This document shows, piece by piece, positions 1 through 6,370 of a stretch of 12,088 bases of DNA. The notes below the pieces were generated by a model that was given only the letters and a program-made list of their open reading frames with translations, was not told the origin of the DNA and did not search any database. The stretch covers positions 1-12,088 of the forward strand of contig DAINBU010000137.1 in NCBI GenBank assembly GCA_036732755.1, in the 5' to 3' direction. Numbering within the stretch: the first letter of the stretch is position 1; each line of letters opens with the position of its first letter. The position numbers and the translations under genes were made by a program. This stretch comes from DASRRB01 sp036732755 (GTDB taxonomy: Bacteria > Planctomycetota > B15-G4 > SIAN01).

Positions 1-115
1 CCTTTTTCCCCTCCGCCCTCTCGACCCGCTCCCGCCCGTCGCGCGTTCCACCACGACGCCCCGCTCCCCGCGCCCGCTTCACCCGCGCCCTCGACGTCCG
101 CTCCAGTAATGACAC
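1..115. other. Pyrimidine-rich (plus strand) non-coding edge
   Basis: Roughly the first 100 nt are C/T-dominated on the plus strand (for example CCTTTTTCCCCTCCGCCCTC at the edge). I see no start codon with a ribosome site and no family-like reading frame. It is probably intergenic; its role is not visible. Confidence 0.4.
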
Positions 116-145
116 CGGGGCGCGCCGCTTTCGCGACGCGCCCCG
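116..145 (-). terminator. 13-bp hairpin with GAAA tetraloop downstream of the RRM gene
   Basis: Arms 145-133 and 128-116 pair over 13 bp in the minus-strand RNA: nine G-C pairs, one U-G wobble, then CGC-GAAA-GCG, a GNRA-type capped stem. On the plus strand the wobble becomes an A-C mismatch, so the structure suits the transcript coming from the RRM gene. No U-tract follows (GUGUCAUUAC comes next). It may terminate transcription, protect the 3' end or belong to a small RNA. Confidence 0.5.
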
Positions 146-166
146 ATGCAGCGTTTGAGTTTTCAG

Positions 167-194
167 GAGCGAAGCGGCCTGCGCCGCTCCGCTC
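167..194 (-). terminator. Stem-loop just after the RRM gene; possible terminator or 3' stabiliser
   Basis: In the RNA sense of the RRM gene, arms 194-183 and 178-167 form a 12-bp stem with one G-U wobble and a 4-nt loop (GCAG). It begins about 9 nt after the TGA at 203-205. There is no U-run behind it, so it is not a classical intrinsic terminator. A competing 7-bp perfect stem (200-194 with 183-177, 10-nt loop) overlaps it. Confidence 0.5.
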
Positions 195-202
195 GCAGGC
201 TC

Positions 203-637
203 TCAGTAACGGTCGCCGCGACCGCCGCCGAAGCCACCGCGGCCACCACCGCCGCCGCCGTAGCCCCCGCCGCCGCCGCCGAAGCCACCGCTCCGGCCGC
301 CGCCGCCGTACCCGCCGCCGCCGCCGCCCCGGCCTCCGCCGAAGCCGCCGCCGCCGCCTCCGCCGCCGCAGAAGCCGCCGCCGCGATCTTCACGCGGCTT
401 GGCCTCGTTGACGGTCAGTGCGCGGCCGCCCAGCTGGTGGCCGTTCAGCGCTGCGATCGCGGCCTTCGCCTCGGCGTCGGACCCCATCTCGACGAATCCG
501 AAGCCTTTGCTCCGGCCCGTCTCGCGGTCCATGATCACGTCCGAGCTCTTGACCGCACCGTGCGCGGCGAACAGCGCGTTCAGTTCCTCGCTGGTCGCAG
601 AGTACGGCAGGTTGCCCACATACAACTTCGTGCCCAT
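203..637 (-). CDS. Glycine-rich RRM RNA-binding protein
   Basis: The 144-residue product is a single RNA recognition motif followed by a glycine-rich tail. RNP2 (LYVGNL) is at residues 5-10 and RNP1 (KGFGFVEM) at 44-51, with the aromatic residues that stack on RNA bases in this family. The RRM ends near residue 80 (ALTVNEAKPRE). Residues 86-144 are almost only Gly with scattered Arg, Tyr and Phe, ending GGRGDRY, plus one Cys at residue 90. This is the usual layout of bacterial RRM proteins (cyanobacterial Rbp type and relatives), cytoplasmic proteins thought to bind single-stranded RNA; some are cold-induced. The frame stays open upstream to a TTG at 712, but I chose the ATG at 637 because it has a GGAG site 7 nt upstream and gives the canonical family N-terminus MGTKLYVGNL. 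It appears monocistronic, separated from ccsA by 594 nt. Family is certain; RNA targets are unknown. Confidence 0.93.
   Translation of the reverse strand: MGTKLYVGNLPYSATSEELNALFAAHGAVKSSDVIMDRETGRSKGFGFVEMGSDAEAKAAIAALNGHQLGGRALTVNEAKPREDRGGGFCGGGGGGGGFGGGRGGGGGGYGGGGRSGGFGGGGGGYGGGGGGRGGFGGGRGDRY
206..382 (-). repeat. GGC/GGT-rich low-complexity stretch coding the Gly tail
   Basis: This stretch reads as GCC/GCG triplets on the plus strand and encodes the Gly-rich tail (residues 86-144) of the RRM protein. It is an imperfect coding repeat of GGnGGY, GGFG and GGRGG-like units, not a pure microsatellite. The opposite strand and other frames read as poly-Ala or poly-Arg, which explains the spurious long open frames here. 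Length variation between strains would be expected. Confidence 0.85.
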
Positions 638-644
638 TCTCGAT

Positions 645-648
645 CTCC
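645..648 (-). promoter_or_regulatory. Ribosome binding site (GGAG) of the RRM gene
   Basis: On the minus strand GGAG lies 7 nt before the ATG at 637. It decides the start: the longer reading from the TTG at 712 has no comparable site and would add 25 residues unlike the family. Confidence 0.7.
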
Positions 649-665
649 GGTCATCAATCGACAGT

Positions 666-681
666 CGGACTGGGCAGTCCG
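666..681 (-). promoter_or_regulatory. Hairpin in the putative 5' leader of the RRM gene
   Basis: CGGACT and AGTCCG form a perfect 6-bp stem around a 4-nt loop, ending 28 nt before the ATG at 637. It would lie in the untranslated leader if transcription starts further upstream. A competing 5-bp stem (GGCAG with CTGCC) uses part of the same sequence. Regulatory function is a guess. Confidence 0.3.
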
Positions 682-1124
682 CCTGCCATGGAACGGCCGC
701 GTTGACGGCCAACTACGGTAGGACGAGCGAACGGGACGACTCGGCCGGGACGCGTACCGACGATCACGTTTCCGACACTTTGAGGAACCGGACCGTTCGG
801 CGTGCGCCGCGACGTCGCGACGCTGAACTCGCCTCCGACCCGATTCCCGCTACGTCCGTCCGAAAAAGAGTACGCGCACTGCGACCGGTGCTGGAAAGAC
901 GGTGACGGTTCGTTGGAAGACGAAGCGCGGCAGTGGCCGCGATCCCAACGCCCCGAAAGACCCCCGATCCCGAACCCTGGCTGCACGCGCGCGCGCCTCA
1001 TTTCCCGAACAGACGTTCCGCTCGACCGCGCGGGACTCTAGCGGCGAGGGAACGCGCGGTGGTAGTCGGAAAATGCCGCGGTTCCGCGGTTCGGACCGCT
1101 TCGACGCGTGGCGATGCCGTCCGG

Positions 1125-1171
1125 GATCGCGCGCTCGCGATCGCCTGCGCGGCGCGAACGGAAGGCGTTCG
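1125..1171 (-). terminator. Two tandem perfect hairpins downstream of ccsA; candidate terminator
   Basis: The first reached by transcription is CGAACG/CGTTCG (1155-1160 with 1166-1171, 5-nt loop). The second is GATCGCG/CGCGATC (1125-1131 with 1136-1142, 4-nt loop). They lie about 60-107 nt after the ccsA stop at 1232. Neither is followed by a T-run, so this could be a U-less GC-rich terminator or an mRNA 3' barrier. Confidence 0.35.
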
Positions 1172-1231
1172 GACGAACGATTCGCGGCCGGCGGCGCGCC
1201 CGGGCGTCCCCCGGGAAGCTCCGCGCCCGCT

Positions 1232-3301
1232 TCAGCGCGGCTCGCCGCCCCCTGCGACCGCCTGCCGGGCCGTCTGCGCCGCCTGCTTCTCCGCGCGGCG
1301 GTCGAGCCAGAGGTAGAGCGCCGCCATCAGGAGCAACCCTTCGATGGCGTAGAAGACGGTGAGCCGGCCGATGATCCCGTGCGTGAAGCCGTAGGCGTGC
1401 AGCCCGACGCCGAGCAGGTTCACGTGCCACCAGCTGAAGGCGACGATCACGCCGTTGAAGATCGCGGCGGCGCACAGCCCGAGCTCGCGCAGGTAGCCGC
1501 CCATGCGGCCGTGCAGCATCGCGAGCTCCCACAGGCAGATCATCAACGCGCCGTTCTCCTTGGGATCCCAGCCCCAGAAGCGGCCCCAGCTGTCGTTGGC
1601 CCACACGCCGCCCAGGATCGTGCCGACCACGCTGAAGAGGAGGCCGAAGCAGAGGACGCCGTAGACCATGCGCACGACGTTGCGGTAGAGGTCGGCGTGC
1701 AGGTGCGCCTTGCCGCGCAGCTGCGCGATCAGCTGCCCGATCACGTAGACGTGCGCGAGCAACGCGGCGAGCAGCCCCGCCGAGTAGCCGATCGTCACCG
1801 TCGTCACGTGCGTCGACAGCCAGAAGTTTGTGTTCAGGACCGCCTCGAGCTGCGGCATGGTGTCGGAGCCGCTGTCGTACGCCTCCTTCGCCTCGAAGCT
1901 CATCGCGAGGAAGAGGCCGGACGCGCCGATCAGCGCCGCGAACGCGATCGCGATGCGGCGGCGGTTCAGGAGCTCGAGCACGAGCGCCGCCGTCACGCCG
2001 ATCGCCGAGATGAAGAGGATCGTCTCGTAGAGCGTCGAGACGGGCGGCCGGGCGCGCAGGTAGCAGCGCCACGCGATGCCGGCGACGTGCAGCGCGAGCG
2101 GCGCGGTGAGCAGGAGCGGCAGCCAGCGCTGCAGCGGATGGCCGGCGCGCAACATCCAGCCGATGGCCACGACGACGAAGGCGAGGACGTAGAGGATCAG
2201 CGCGTAGTAGAAGAGGTCGAACTCGTAGAAGGCGACCTCGCTCTCGATCTTCTTGTACTCGCCGGTCGGCCCCGCGACCTCGACGACCGCCTTCTTCCAG
2301 TCGGTCAGCGCCGCGTGGAACGCCGCGCCGTCTGATCGGGCGTGCCAGGCGCGGTCGAGCGCCGCGAGCGCCGCCGTCTGCGGCCCGAGGCGCGGGTCGC
2401 CGGCGAGGCAGCCCTCGACCACGTCGCGCAGGCTGAGCCACTGCGTCGAGCGGCTGACCCGCAGGTCGGGCGATTCGGGGGAGGGGAAGAAGTCGAGCGC
2501 CGACGAGAACGTCGCCGCCTGGCGCACCTTCGCGAGGACGCCGTCGAGCGCGCCCTTCTGCGCGGCGGGGACGCGCGGCAGCGCCGCGAGGATCTGCGCG
2601 AAGGTCGCCTTCTCCGCGCCGCCGAAGAGCGCGCGCACGCCGGCGTCGTCGCCGAGCGGGAAGTCGATGCGCAGGATCTCGACGTAGAAGGAGATCCGCT
2701 GGTACGTCGTCATCTTGCGCGCGAGCTGGACGATCTGCTCCTCGACCACGTTGCGGTTCTTGGCGTTGCCCTTGACCTTGTCGTGTTCGAGCTCGTCGGC
2801 CTTCTGCAGCAGCGTGCGGCCGCCCGGCGCGAGCTCGGAGAAGCTCCAGCGGTCGCGCTTCACGTGCTCGCCGCGCGGGACGCCGATCGCGTCGGCCACC
2901 TCCCACGTGTCGAGCAGGAAGACGGGATAGGACTCGGCGAGCTCGGGGAAGAAGAGGCTGTCGAGCAGCCACTCCATCGAGGTGCGCTGAAGTTTCTCGA
3001 CTTTGCCGTTCTTCTCGACCTCCCAGCGCAGCGTGCGCCGGCCGTTCAGCTCGAGCAGCTTGAAGTCGGCGAAGGTGCCGAGCGGCTTCACGCGCCCCTC
3101 GTTCTGCAGCGGCAGCGTCGCCGCGAGCTCGAGCGACTCCTTCGACCACTGCGGGACGCGGGAGGGAGGCTCGGTCGGGGCGGGCGTCGCGGCCGCCGCG
3201 TCGTGCACGTGCGCGTCGTGCTGCGCGTGCGCAGGCGCACCGCCGAAGGCGAGCGTCGCGATCGTCGCGGCCGCCGCGAGGGAGGGGATCCAGGACTTCA
3301 T
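1232..3301 (-). CDS. ccsA: CcsA/ResC-type cytochrome c biogenesis protein with large N-terminal domain
   Basis: This 689-residue protein is the haem-handling half of System II cytochrome c maturation. The C-terminal half (about 363-665) has eight or nine membrane segments and the tryptophan-rich WWD signature, WGRFWGWDPKE at 572-582, which holds haem at the outer face. The flanking candidate haem-ligand histidines are H498 (WLSTHV) and H635 (GVGLHAYGF). Ahead of this is a signal-like segment (7-23, APAHA then Q27) and about 335 mostly soluble residues, predicted outside the membrane. Their EGRVKPLGTFADF motif (68-80) resembles the equivalent region of Bacteroidota-type ResBC fusions. A small His cluster (H25, H28, H31, H33) surrounds the signal end. 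The ATG at 3301 is preceded by AGGAG at 6 nt spacing, 17 nt after resB stops; the frame also stays open upstream over resB, but that part is Arg/Ala-rich shadow. It ends the operon. Function is secure from the WWD motif; the role of the extension is inferred. Confidence 0.93.
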   Translation of the reverse strand: MKSWIPSLAAAATIATLAFGGAPAHAQHDAHVHDAAAATPAPTEPPSRVPQWSKESLELAATLPLQNEGRVKPLGTFADFKLLELNGRRTLRWEVEKNGKVEKLQRTSMEWLLDSLFFPELAESYPVFLLDTWEVADAIGVPRGEHVKRDRWSFSELAPGGRTLLQKADELEHDKVKGNAKNRNVVEEQIVQLARKMTTYQRISFYVEILRIDFPLGDDAGVRALFGGAEKATFAQILAALPRVPAAQKGALDGVLAKVRQAATFSSALDFFPSPESPDLRVSRSTQWLSLRDVVEGCLAGDPRLGPQTAALAALDRAWHARSDGAAFHAALTDWKKAVVEVAGPTGEYKKIESEVAFYEFDLFYYALILYVLAFVVVAIGWMLRAGHPLQRWLPLLLTAPLALHVAGIAWRCYLRARPPVSTLYETILFISAIGVTAALVLELLNRRRIAIAFAALIGASGLFLAMSFEAKEAYDSGSDTMPQLEAVLNTNFWLSTHVTTVTIGYSAGLLAALLAHVYVIGQLIAQLRGKAHLHADLYRNVVRMVYGVLCFGLLFSVVGTILGGVWANDSWGRFWGWDPKENGALMICLWELAMLHGRMGGYLRELGLCAAAIFNGVIVAFSWWHVNLLGVGLHAYGFTHGIIGRLTVFYAIEGLLLMAALYLWLDRRAEKQAAQTARQAVAGGGEPR

Positions 3302-3307
3302 GACCGT

Positions 3308-3312
3308 CTCCT
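3308..3312 (-). promoter_or_regulatory. Ribosome binding site (AGGAG) of ccsA
   Basis: AGGAG on the minus strand sits 6 nt before the ATG at 3301, inside the 17-nt gap after resB. It fixes the ccsA start against the much longer open frame that runs back over resB. Confidence 0.8.
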
Positions 3313-3318
3313 GCGCGC

Positions 3319-4635
3319 TCAGCGCTTCTTCGAACCCGCGGCGAGCGATTCGTCCGCCGCCGCGACCGCCGCCCGGGGCGCGACCGGCGCGCCCGCGGGC
3401 CGCGCCAGCCGGTTCTCGGAACGGACGTACTTCATGAGCTTCATCGAGAAGTGGAAGAGCAGGCCGGCCGCGATGATGAAGCAGGAATACTTCGGCCACT
3501 GGTCGCTCGGGTTGCTGACGACCGCGAAGTCGGAGTAGTGCGGCCAATCGACCGGCACGTTCGGCGGGCCGTACCCCGACTGGAACAGCGTGAAGCCCTT
3601 GTGGCGCATCGGCTCGTTCATCGTGATCTTGGACTTCTGCTGCGCGCCCTCCTCGGTCTTCGTGACGTCGGAGAGGAAGACCGCCGCGCGCGACACGCCG
3701 GGGTGCGTCTCGAAGGTGAACTTGTCGAGCGCGATCGCGAAGGGCAGCTTCCAGCGCTTGTGCTGCAGGTGCAGCAGCCACGTCTTGCCGCCCGCCTCGA
3801 GCGTGAAGCCGCCGAACTCGAGCCCCCAGAACAGGGCGGTGTTCAAGCGGCCGGTCGCCTTGTCGCGCAGCGTCGCGACCAGCCCCGCGACGTTGGCCTC
3901 CGCCTCGACCGCCAGCGGCTGCTGCCACAGGACGTAGCCGTCGACGCCCGGGCTCGAGTCCTCGGGCCGCATCATCGGCGGGTGCGCATGGTCGGAGACG
4001 ACGATCGCGTTCTTCATCCAGCGACTCACGACGATGTCGAACGGCAGGAGGTCGTGCGTGAAGGTGACCGGCCCCTCTTCGAGCGCGTCGGCCCACTCGG
4101 TGTGGGGGACGACGTACTCGGTGGTGCGCCCGGTCGCGACCGCCTCACGGATCGAGAGCTCCCAGTCGTAGTAGCTCTGGAACTCGTCGCCCGACGTGGG
4201 GGGGACGGCGGAGGCTTTATCGTCGTAGCGCAACCGGTAGTCGGCGAGGCTCATGTCGCGCGGCCACAGCCGCAGGTGCCCGTCGATCGAGTAGCGGTAC
4301 TTCACGAAGCCGGCGACGAGCATGAGCACGATGCCGAGGTGCGCGACCAGGATGCCGGCGCGCGCGAAGTCCTTGCGCATGCGCATGATGCCGCCGCAGA
4401 TCAGGTTGAGCAGCAGCAGCGAGAGCAGCAGGTAGACGCCGGGCAGCGGGATCGGGATCGGGCCCTGCCAATGGACCAGGAACATCGACTCGAAGTACTT
4501 CTTCTGCGTCTCGAAGAGGCCGTGCTCGACCTGCTCGAGCGTCCCGAGGAAGGTGAGCAGCGTCAGGAAGACGAGCAGGATCGCCGCGAACCCGAACGAC
4601 GAGAGGAAGGCGGGGAGCTTCTTCAGGAATGCCAT
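3319..4635 (-). CDS. resB: ResB-like cytochrome c biogenesis protein
   Basis: The 438-residue protein matches ResB/Ccs1, the partner of CcsA that presents apocytochrome c to haem on the outer face of the cytoplasmic membrane. Three membrane segments lie at about 13-31, 65-83 and 93-111, followed by a large external domain (about 112-380) and a fourth segment at about 381-399, the standard ResB topology. The family motif with NEPMRHKGFTLFQSGY is at 340-355, and SNPSDQWPKY (374-383) leads into the last helix as usual for ResB. The tail after 400 is Ala/Arg-rich and probably cytoplasmic. The ATG at 4635 has GAGGA 4 nt upstream that overlaps the TGA of the preceding gene (TGAGGA), so translation is probably coupled. 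It is the middle gene of lipoprotein-resB-ccsA. The length is near normal for a stand-alone ResB, and nothing is missing. Confidence 0.92.
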   Translation of the reverse strand: MAFLKKLPAFLSSFGFAAILLVFLTLLTFLGTLEQVEHGLFETQKKYFESMFLVHWQGPIPIPLPGVYLLLSLLLLNLICGGIMRMRKDFARAGILVAHLGIVLMLVAGFVKYRYSIDGHLRLWPRDMSLADYRLRYDDKASAVPPTSGDEFQSYYDWELSIREAVATGRTTEYVVPHTEWADALEEGPVTFTHDLLPFDIVVSRWMKNAIVVSDHAHPPMMRPEDSSPGVDGYVLWQQPLAVEAEANVAGLVATLRDKATGRLNTALFWGLEFGGFTLEAGGKTWLLHLQHKRWKLPFAIALDKFTFETHPGVSRAAVFLSDVTKTEEGAQQKSKITMNEPMRHKGFTLFQSGYGPPNVPVDWPHYSDFAVVSNPSDQWPKYSCFIIAAGLLFHFSMKLMKYVRSENRLARPAGAPVAPRAAVAAADESLAAGSKKR

Positions 4636-4642
4636 CGCGTCC

Positions 4643-6259
4643 TCACCGCCGCAGCGACTTGCAGAACGACTTGAAGTCCTCGAGCGCCGCCGCCACCTCC
4701 GCCTCCGGCCCGGTGAGCTTCACGAACAGCGTCGTCTCGCCGTTCGGGCAGATGGCGCCGAGGAAGCGCGCCTTGTCGATGTCGCGCTTCGTCATCTCGT
4801 CCTGGAAGTGGCCGGTCAGGTCGACGAAGGGCGCCTCGGCGCCGAGCGCGGGGATCGTCGGCAGCTTCGCGAGCTCCGACGGCGAGGCGGCCGCGAGCCC
4901 CATCTGGTCGCGCCAGCGGTTCACGTTCTGCGCGATGCCGCCGCCGTCGCCGCCGAGCGAGTTCACCGTGCACTCGGTGAGCTTGCTGTCGCCGATCGCG
5001 AACGTCGCGAGCCGCGGAGGCCGCGGTGGGAGCTGCTTCCAGCTCGGCGGGACGTCGAACTGCACGCCGGCCGCGTCGCCGCCGCCCGCTCCGCCGGCGC
5101 CGCTCGCGCCGCCCGCCGCCGTCGCGCCGCCCTCGGGCGCGCCGCCCTTGAAGCGCAGCGACGCCGCGAACGCCACGAAGCCGGCGCGCTCGCGCTCGAC
5201 CGCCGCCTTGGGGCCGGTCATCTTGACGAAGATCTGCTGCCCGCCCGCGTCGGCGACCAGGCCGAGCAGCGCCTGGCCCTCGCGCTTCTCGCCCGCCATC
5301 GTCGTGAAGGTGCCGTCGACCTCGACGCGCACCGCTGGCTGCCCGAACAGGGCGAGGCGCGGCAGCTTCGCGAGCTCGGCGTCGTCGATGGGGGGCGCGC
5401 CGAACTGGTTGCGCCAGCGGTTCACGTTGGGGAGGACGCCGCCGCTCGCGATCGAGAGGTAGCACTCCATGGCCGGGTCATCGGCGGGACGCACGTTGAC
5501 GATGCGGTTGCCGTCGGACTTCTGCCGGGTCCAGCCGGTCGGCAGCGCGAAGTCGAAGTCGTCGGAGTGGTCGGCCGCGTCGGCGCCGCCCGCGGTCGCC
5601 GCGCCGCCGTGCGGCCCGCCGTGCGCGCCGCCGTCCTGCTTGACCGTGAGCGAGCCGGCGAACTGGTCGAAGGCCGCCGCCTGCGCCTCGACCGCGGCCT
5701 TGGGCCCGGTCATCTTCACGAAGACCTGCTGCCCGTTGGCCGGCGCGATCAGGCCGAGCAGCTTGAAGCCCTCCTTGGGCGCGGCGCCCTTCGCGCCGCC
5801 CATCCCGGCGTACGCCCCCTCGACCTCGACGCGCACCGCCTCGAGCCCGAGCAGCGGCTGGCGCGCGAACTTCGCGAGCGCCGCCTCCTCGAGCGGCGGC
5901 TGCCCGAACTGGGAGCGCCAGCGATTCACGTTGTCGAGGACGCTGCCGCCCGCCGTGCTGAGCGAGCATTCGACGTCCTTGTCGGGGCCGGCCTTCATGT
6001 CGAGGAGGTGCATGCTGCGCGTCGGCAGCTGGCTCCATCCCGCCGGCATCGTCCAGGCGAATTCGGGCTTGGTCTCGAAGCGCTCGAGGCTGGTCGCGCC
6101 GATCCAGTCGTCCCCCGGCCGGACCGTGATCTCGCGCGTCTCCGTGATCCGGCGCGGTCCCGCCGACTCCTGGCAGCCGCAGGTGAGCGCGAGCAGCGCG
6201 ATCCAAGGCAAGGCAGCGGCGCCGCGGCCCTCAGGCGTGGAAGCGATCCGTGGTTTCAC
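4643..6259 (-). CDS. Secreted three-repeat protein (NVNRWR repeats), probable lipoprotein of the ccs operon
   Basis: I do not know a named function for this 538-residue protein. It starts with an export signal (hydrophobic 14-26, then C27-G-C29); the lipobox is not canonical, so lipid anchoring is likely but unproven. Three homologous domains follow at about 67-206, 235-370 and 400-537, joined by Gly/Ala linkers (207-234, also His-containing; 371-399). Each has a Pro-x-x-W start (AGW, TGW, PSW), NVNRWR (110-115, 278-283, 445-450) and VK(M/L)TGP (181-186, 345-350, 513-518). Each also has one Glu-Cys pair at the matching site: C98, C266 and C430. C504 and C533 are extra in repeat 3. Similar NVNRWR proteins are, from memory, common uncharacterised proteins of planctomycetes and relatives. 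The start is GTG at 6259 with a weak GAGAG 7 nt upstream. It stops 7 nt before resB, so it probably acts with the cytochrome c machinery, perhaps as a periplasmic or outer-leaflet accessory. Confidence 0.8.
   Translation of the reverse strand: MKPRIASTPEGRGAAALPWIALLALTCGCQESAGPRRITETREITVRPGDDWIGATSLERFETKPEFAWTMPAGWSQLPTRSMHLLDMKAGPDKDVECSLSTAGGSVLDNVNRWRSQFGQPPLEEAALAKFARQPLLGLEAVRVEVEGAYAGMGGAKGAAPKEGFKLLGLIAPANGQQVFVKMTGPKAAVEAQAAAFDQFAGSLTVKQDGGAHGGPHGGAATAGGADAADHSDDFDFALPTGWTRQKSDGNRIVNVRPADDPAMECYLSIASGGVLPNVNRWRNQFGAPPIDDAELAKLPRLALFGQPAVRVEVDGTFTTMAGEKREGQALLGLVADAGGQQIFVKMTGPKAAVERERAGFVAFAASLRFKGGAPEGGATAAGGASGAGGAGGGDAAGVQFDVPPSWKQLPPRPPRLATFAIGDSKLTECTVNSLGGDGGGIAQNVNRWRDQMGLAAASPSELAKLPTIPALGAEAPFVDLTGHFQDEMTKRDIDKARFLGAICPNGETTLFVKLTGPEAEVAAALEDFKSFCKSLRR
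4649..6061 (-). repeat. Three coding repeats of the NVNRWR domain
   Basis: The repeats lie at 6061-5642, 5557-5150 and 5062-4649. Repeats 1 and 2 are the closest pair (shared VKMTGPKAAVE); repeat 3 has diverged and has its own extra cysteines. They align at protein level over the whole domain, so this is an old intragenic duplication, not a recent DNA repeat. Confidence 0.8.
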
Positions 6260-6370
6260 GCTGGTTCTCTCGGCCCCGCTTCGAAACGCCCCCCGGCGGC
6301 CAAAGTAAAGGTTGCCCCCGTGGTCGCGAAGCGCGGACCCTCGTGATTTCCGCGCGCCGCCCGAGCGCCA
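6260..6370 (-). other. 111-nt gap between the two operons; putative promoter/terminator region
   Basis: This is the only sizeable gap between the haem-protein cluster and the ccs operon. An imperfect hairpin (GGTCCGCG with CGCGACC, 3-nt loop, one bulge) lies at 6322-6339, about 30 nt after the stop of the 1178-residue gene. After it comes the most AT-rich piece (AACCTTTACTTTGG on the minus strand), a possible -10 region, but I see no good -35. Separate transcription of the ccs unit is therefore possible, not shown. Confidence 0.35.

Larger units (their letters stand above)
638..1231. other. 594-nt gene-free region between ccsA and the RRM gene
   Basis: No frame here gives a recognisable protein; the open frames are Arg/Pro-rich and lack ribosome sites. 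The low-coordinate end must hold the promoter and leader of the RRM gene, but I could not find a convincing -35/-10 pair on the minus strand. The high-coordinate end holds two perfect hairpins (1125-1142 and 1155-1171) behind ccsA. A tandem octamer CCGCGGTT occurs twice at 1076-1091. I see no tRNA-like or riboswitch-like conserved core. Confidence 0.5.

Noticed and set aside
210..390. Possible CRISPR-like or microsatellite array
   Set aside because: Triplets are imperfect and in frame with the Gly tail; there are no regular spacers.
146..721. Long Ala-rich and Arg-rich open frames on both strands over the RRM gene
   Set aside because: They are other-frame readings of the GGC/GCC-rich Gly tail, with no ribosome sites and no family resemblance.
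654..1001. A 115-residue minus-strand open frame in the gap upstream of the RRM gene
   Set aside because: No ribosome site, no recognisable motif, and it overlaps the RRM leader; probably chance.
902..2335. A 477-residue plus-strand open frame opposite ccsA
   Set aside because: Arg/Ala/Glu-rich antisense shadow of a clear CcsA gene; long antisense frames are expected at this GC content.
3302..4096. A 265-residue upstream extension of ccsA over resB
   Set aside because: The extension is the wrong frame of resB; a good AGGAG site and a signal-like N-terminus set the start at 3301.
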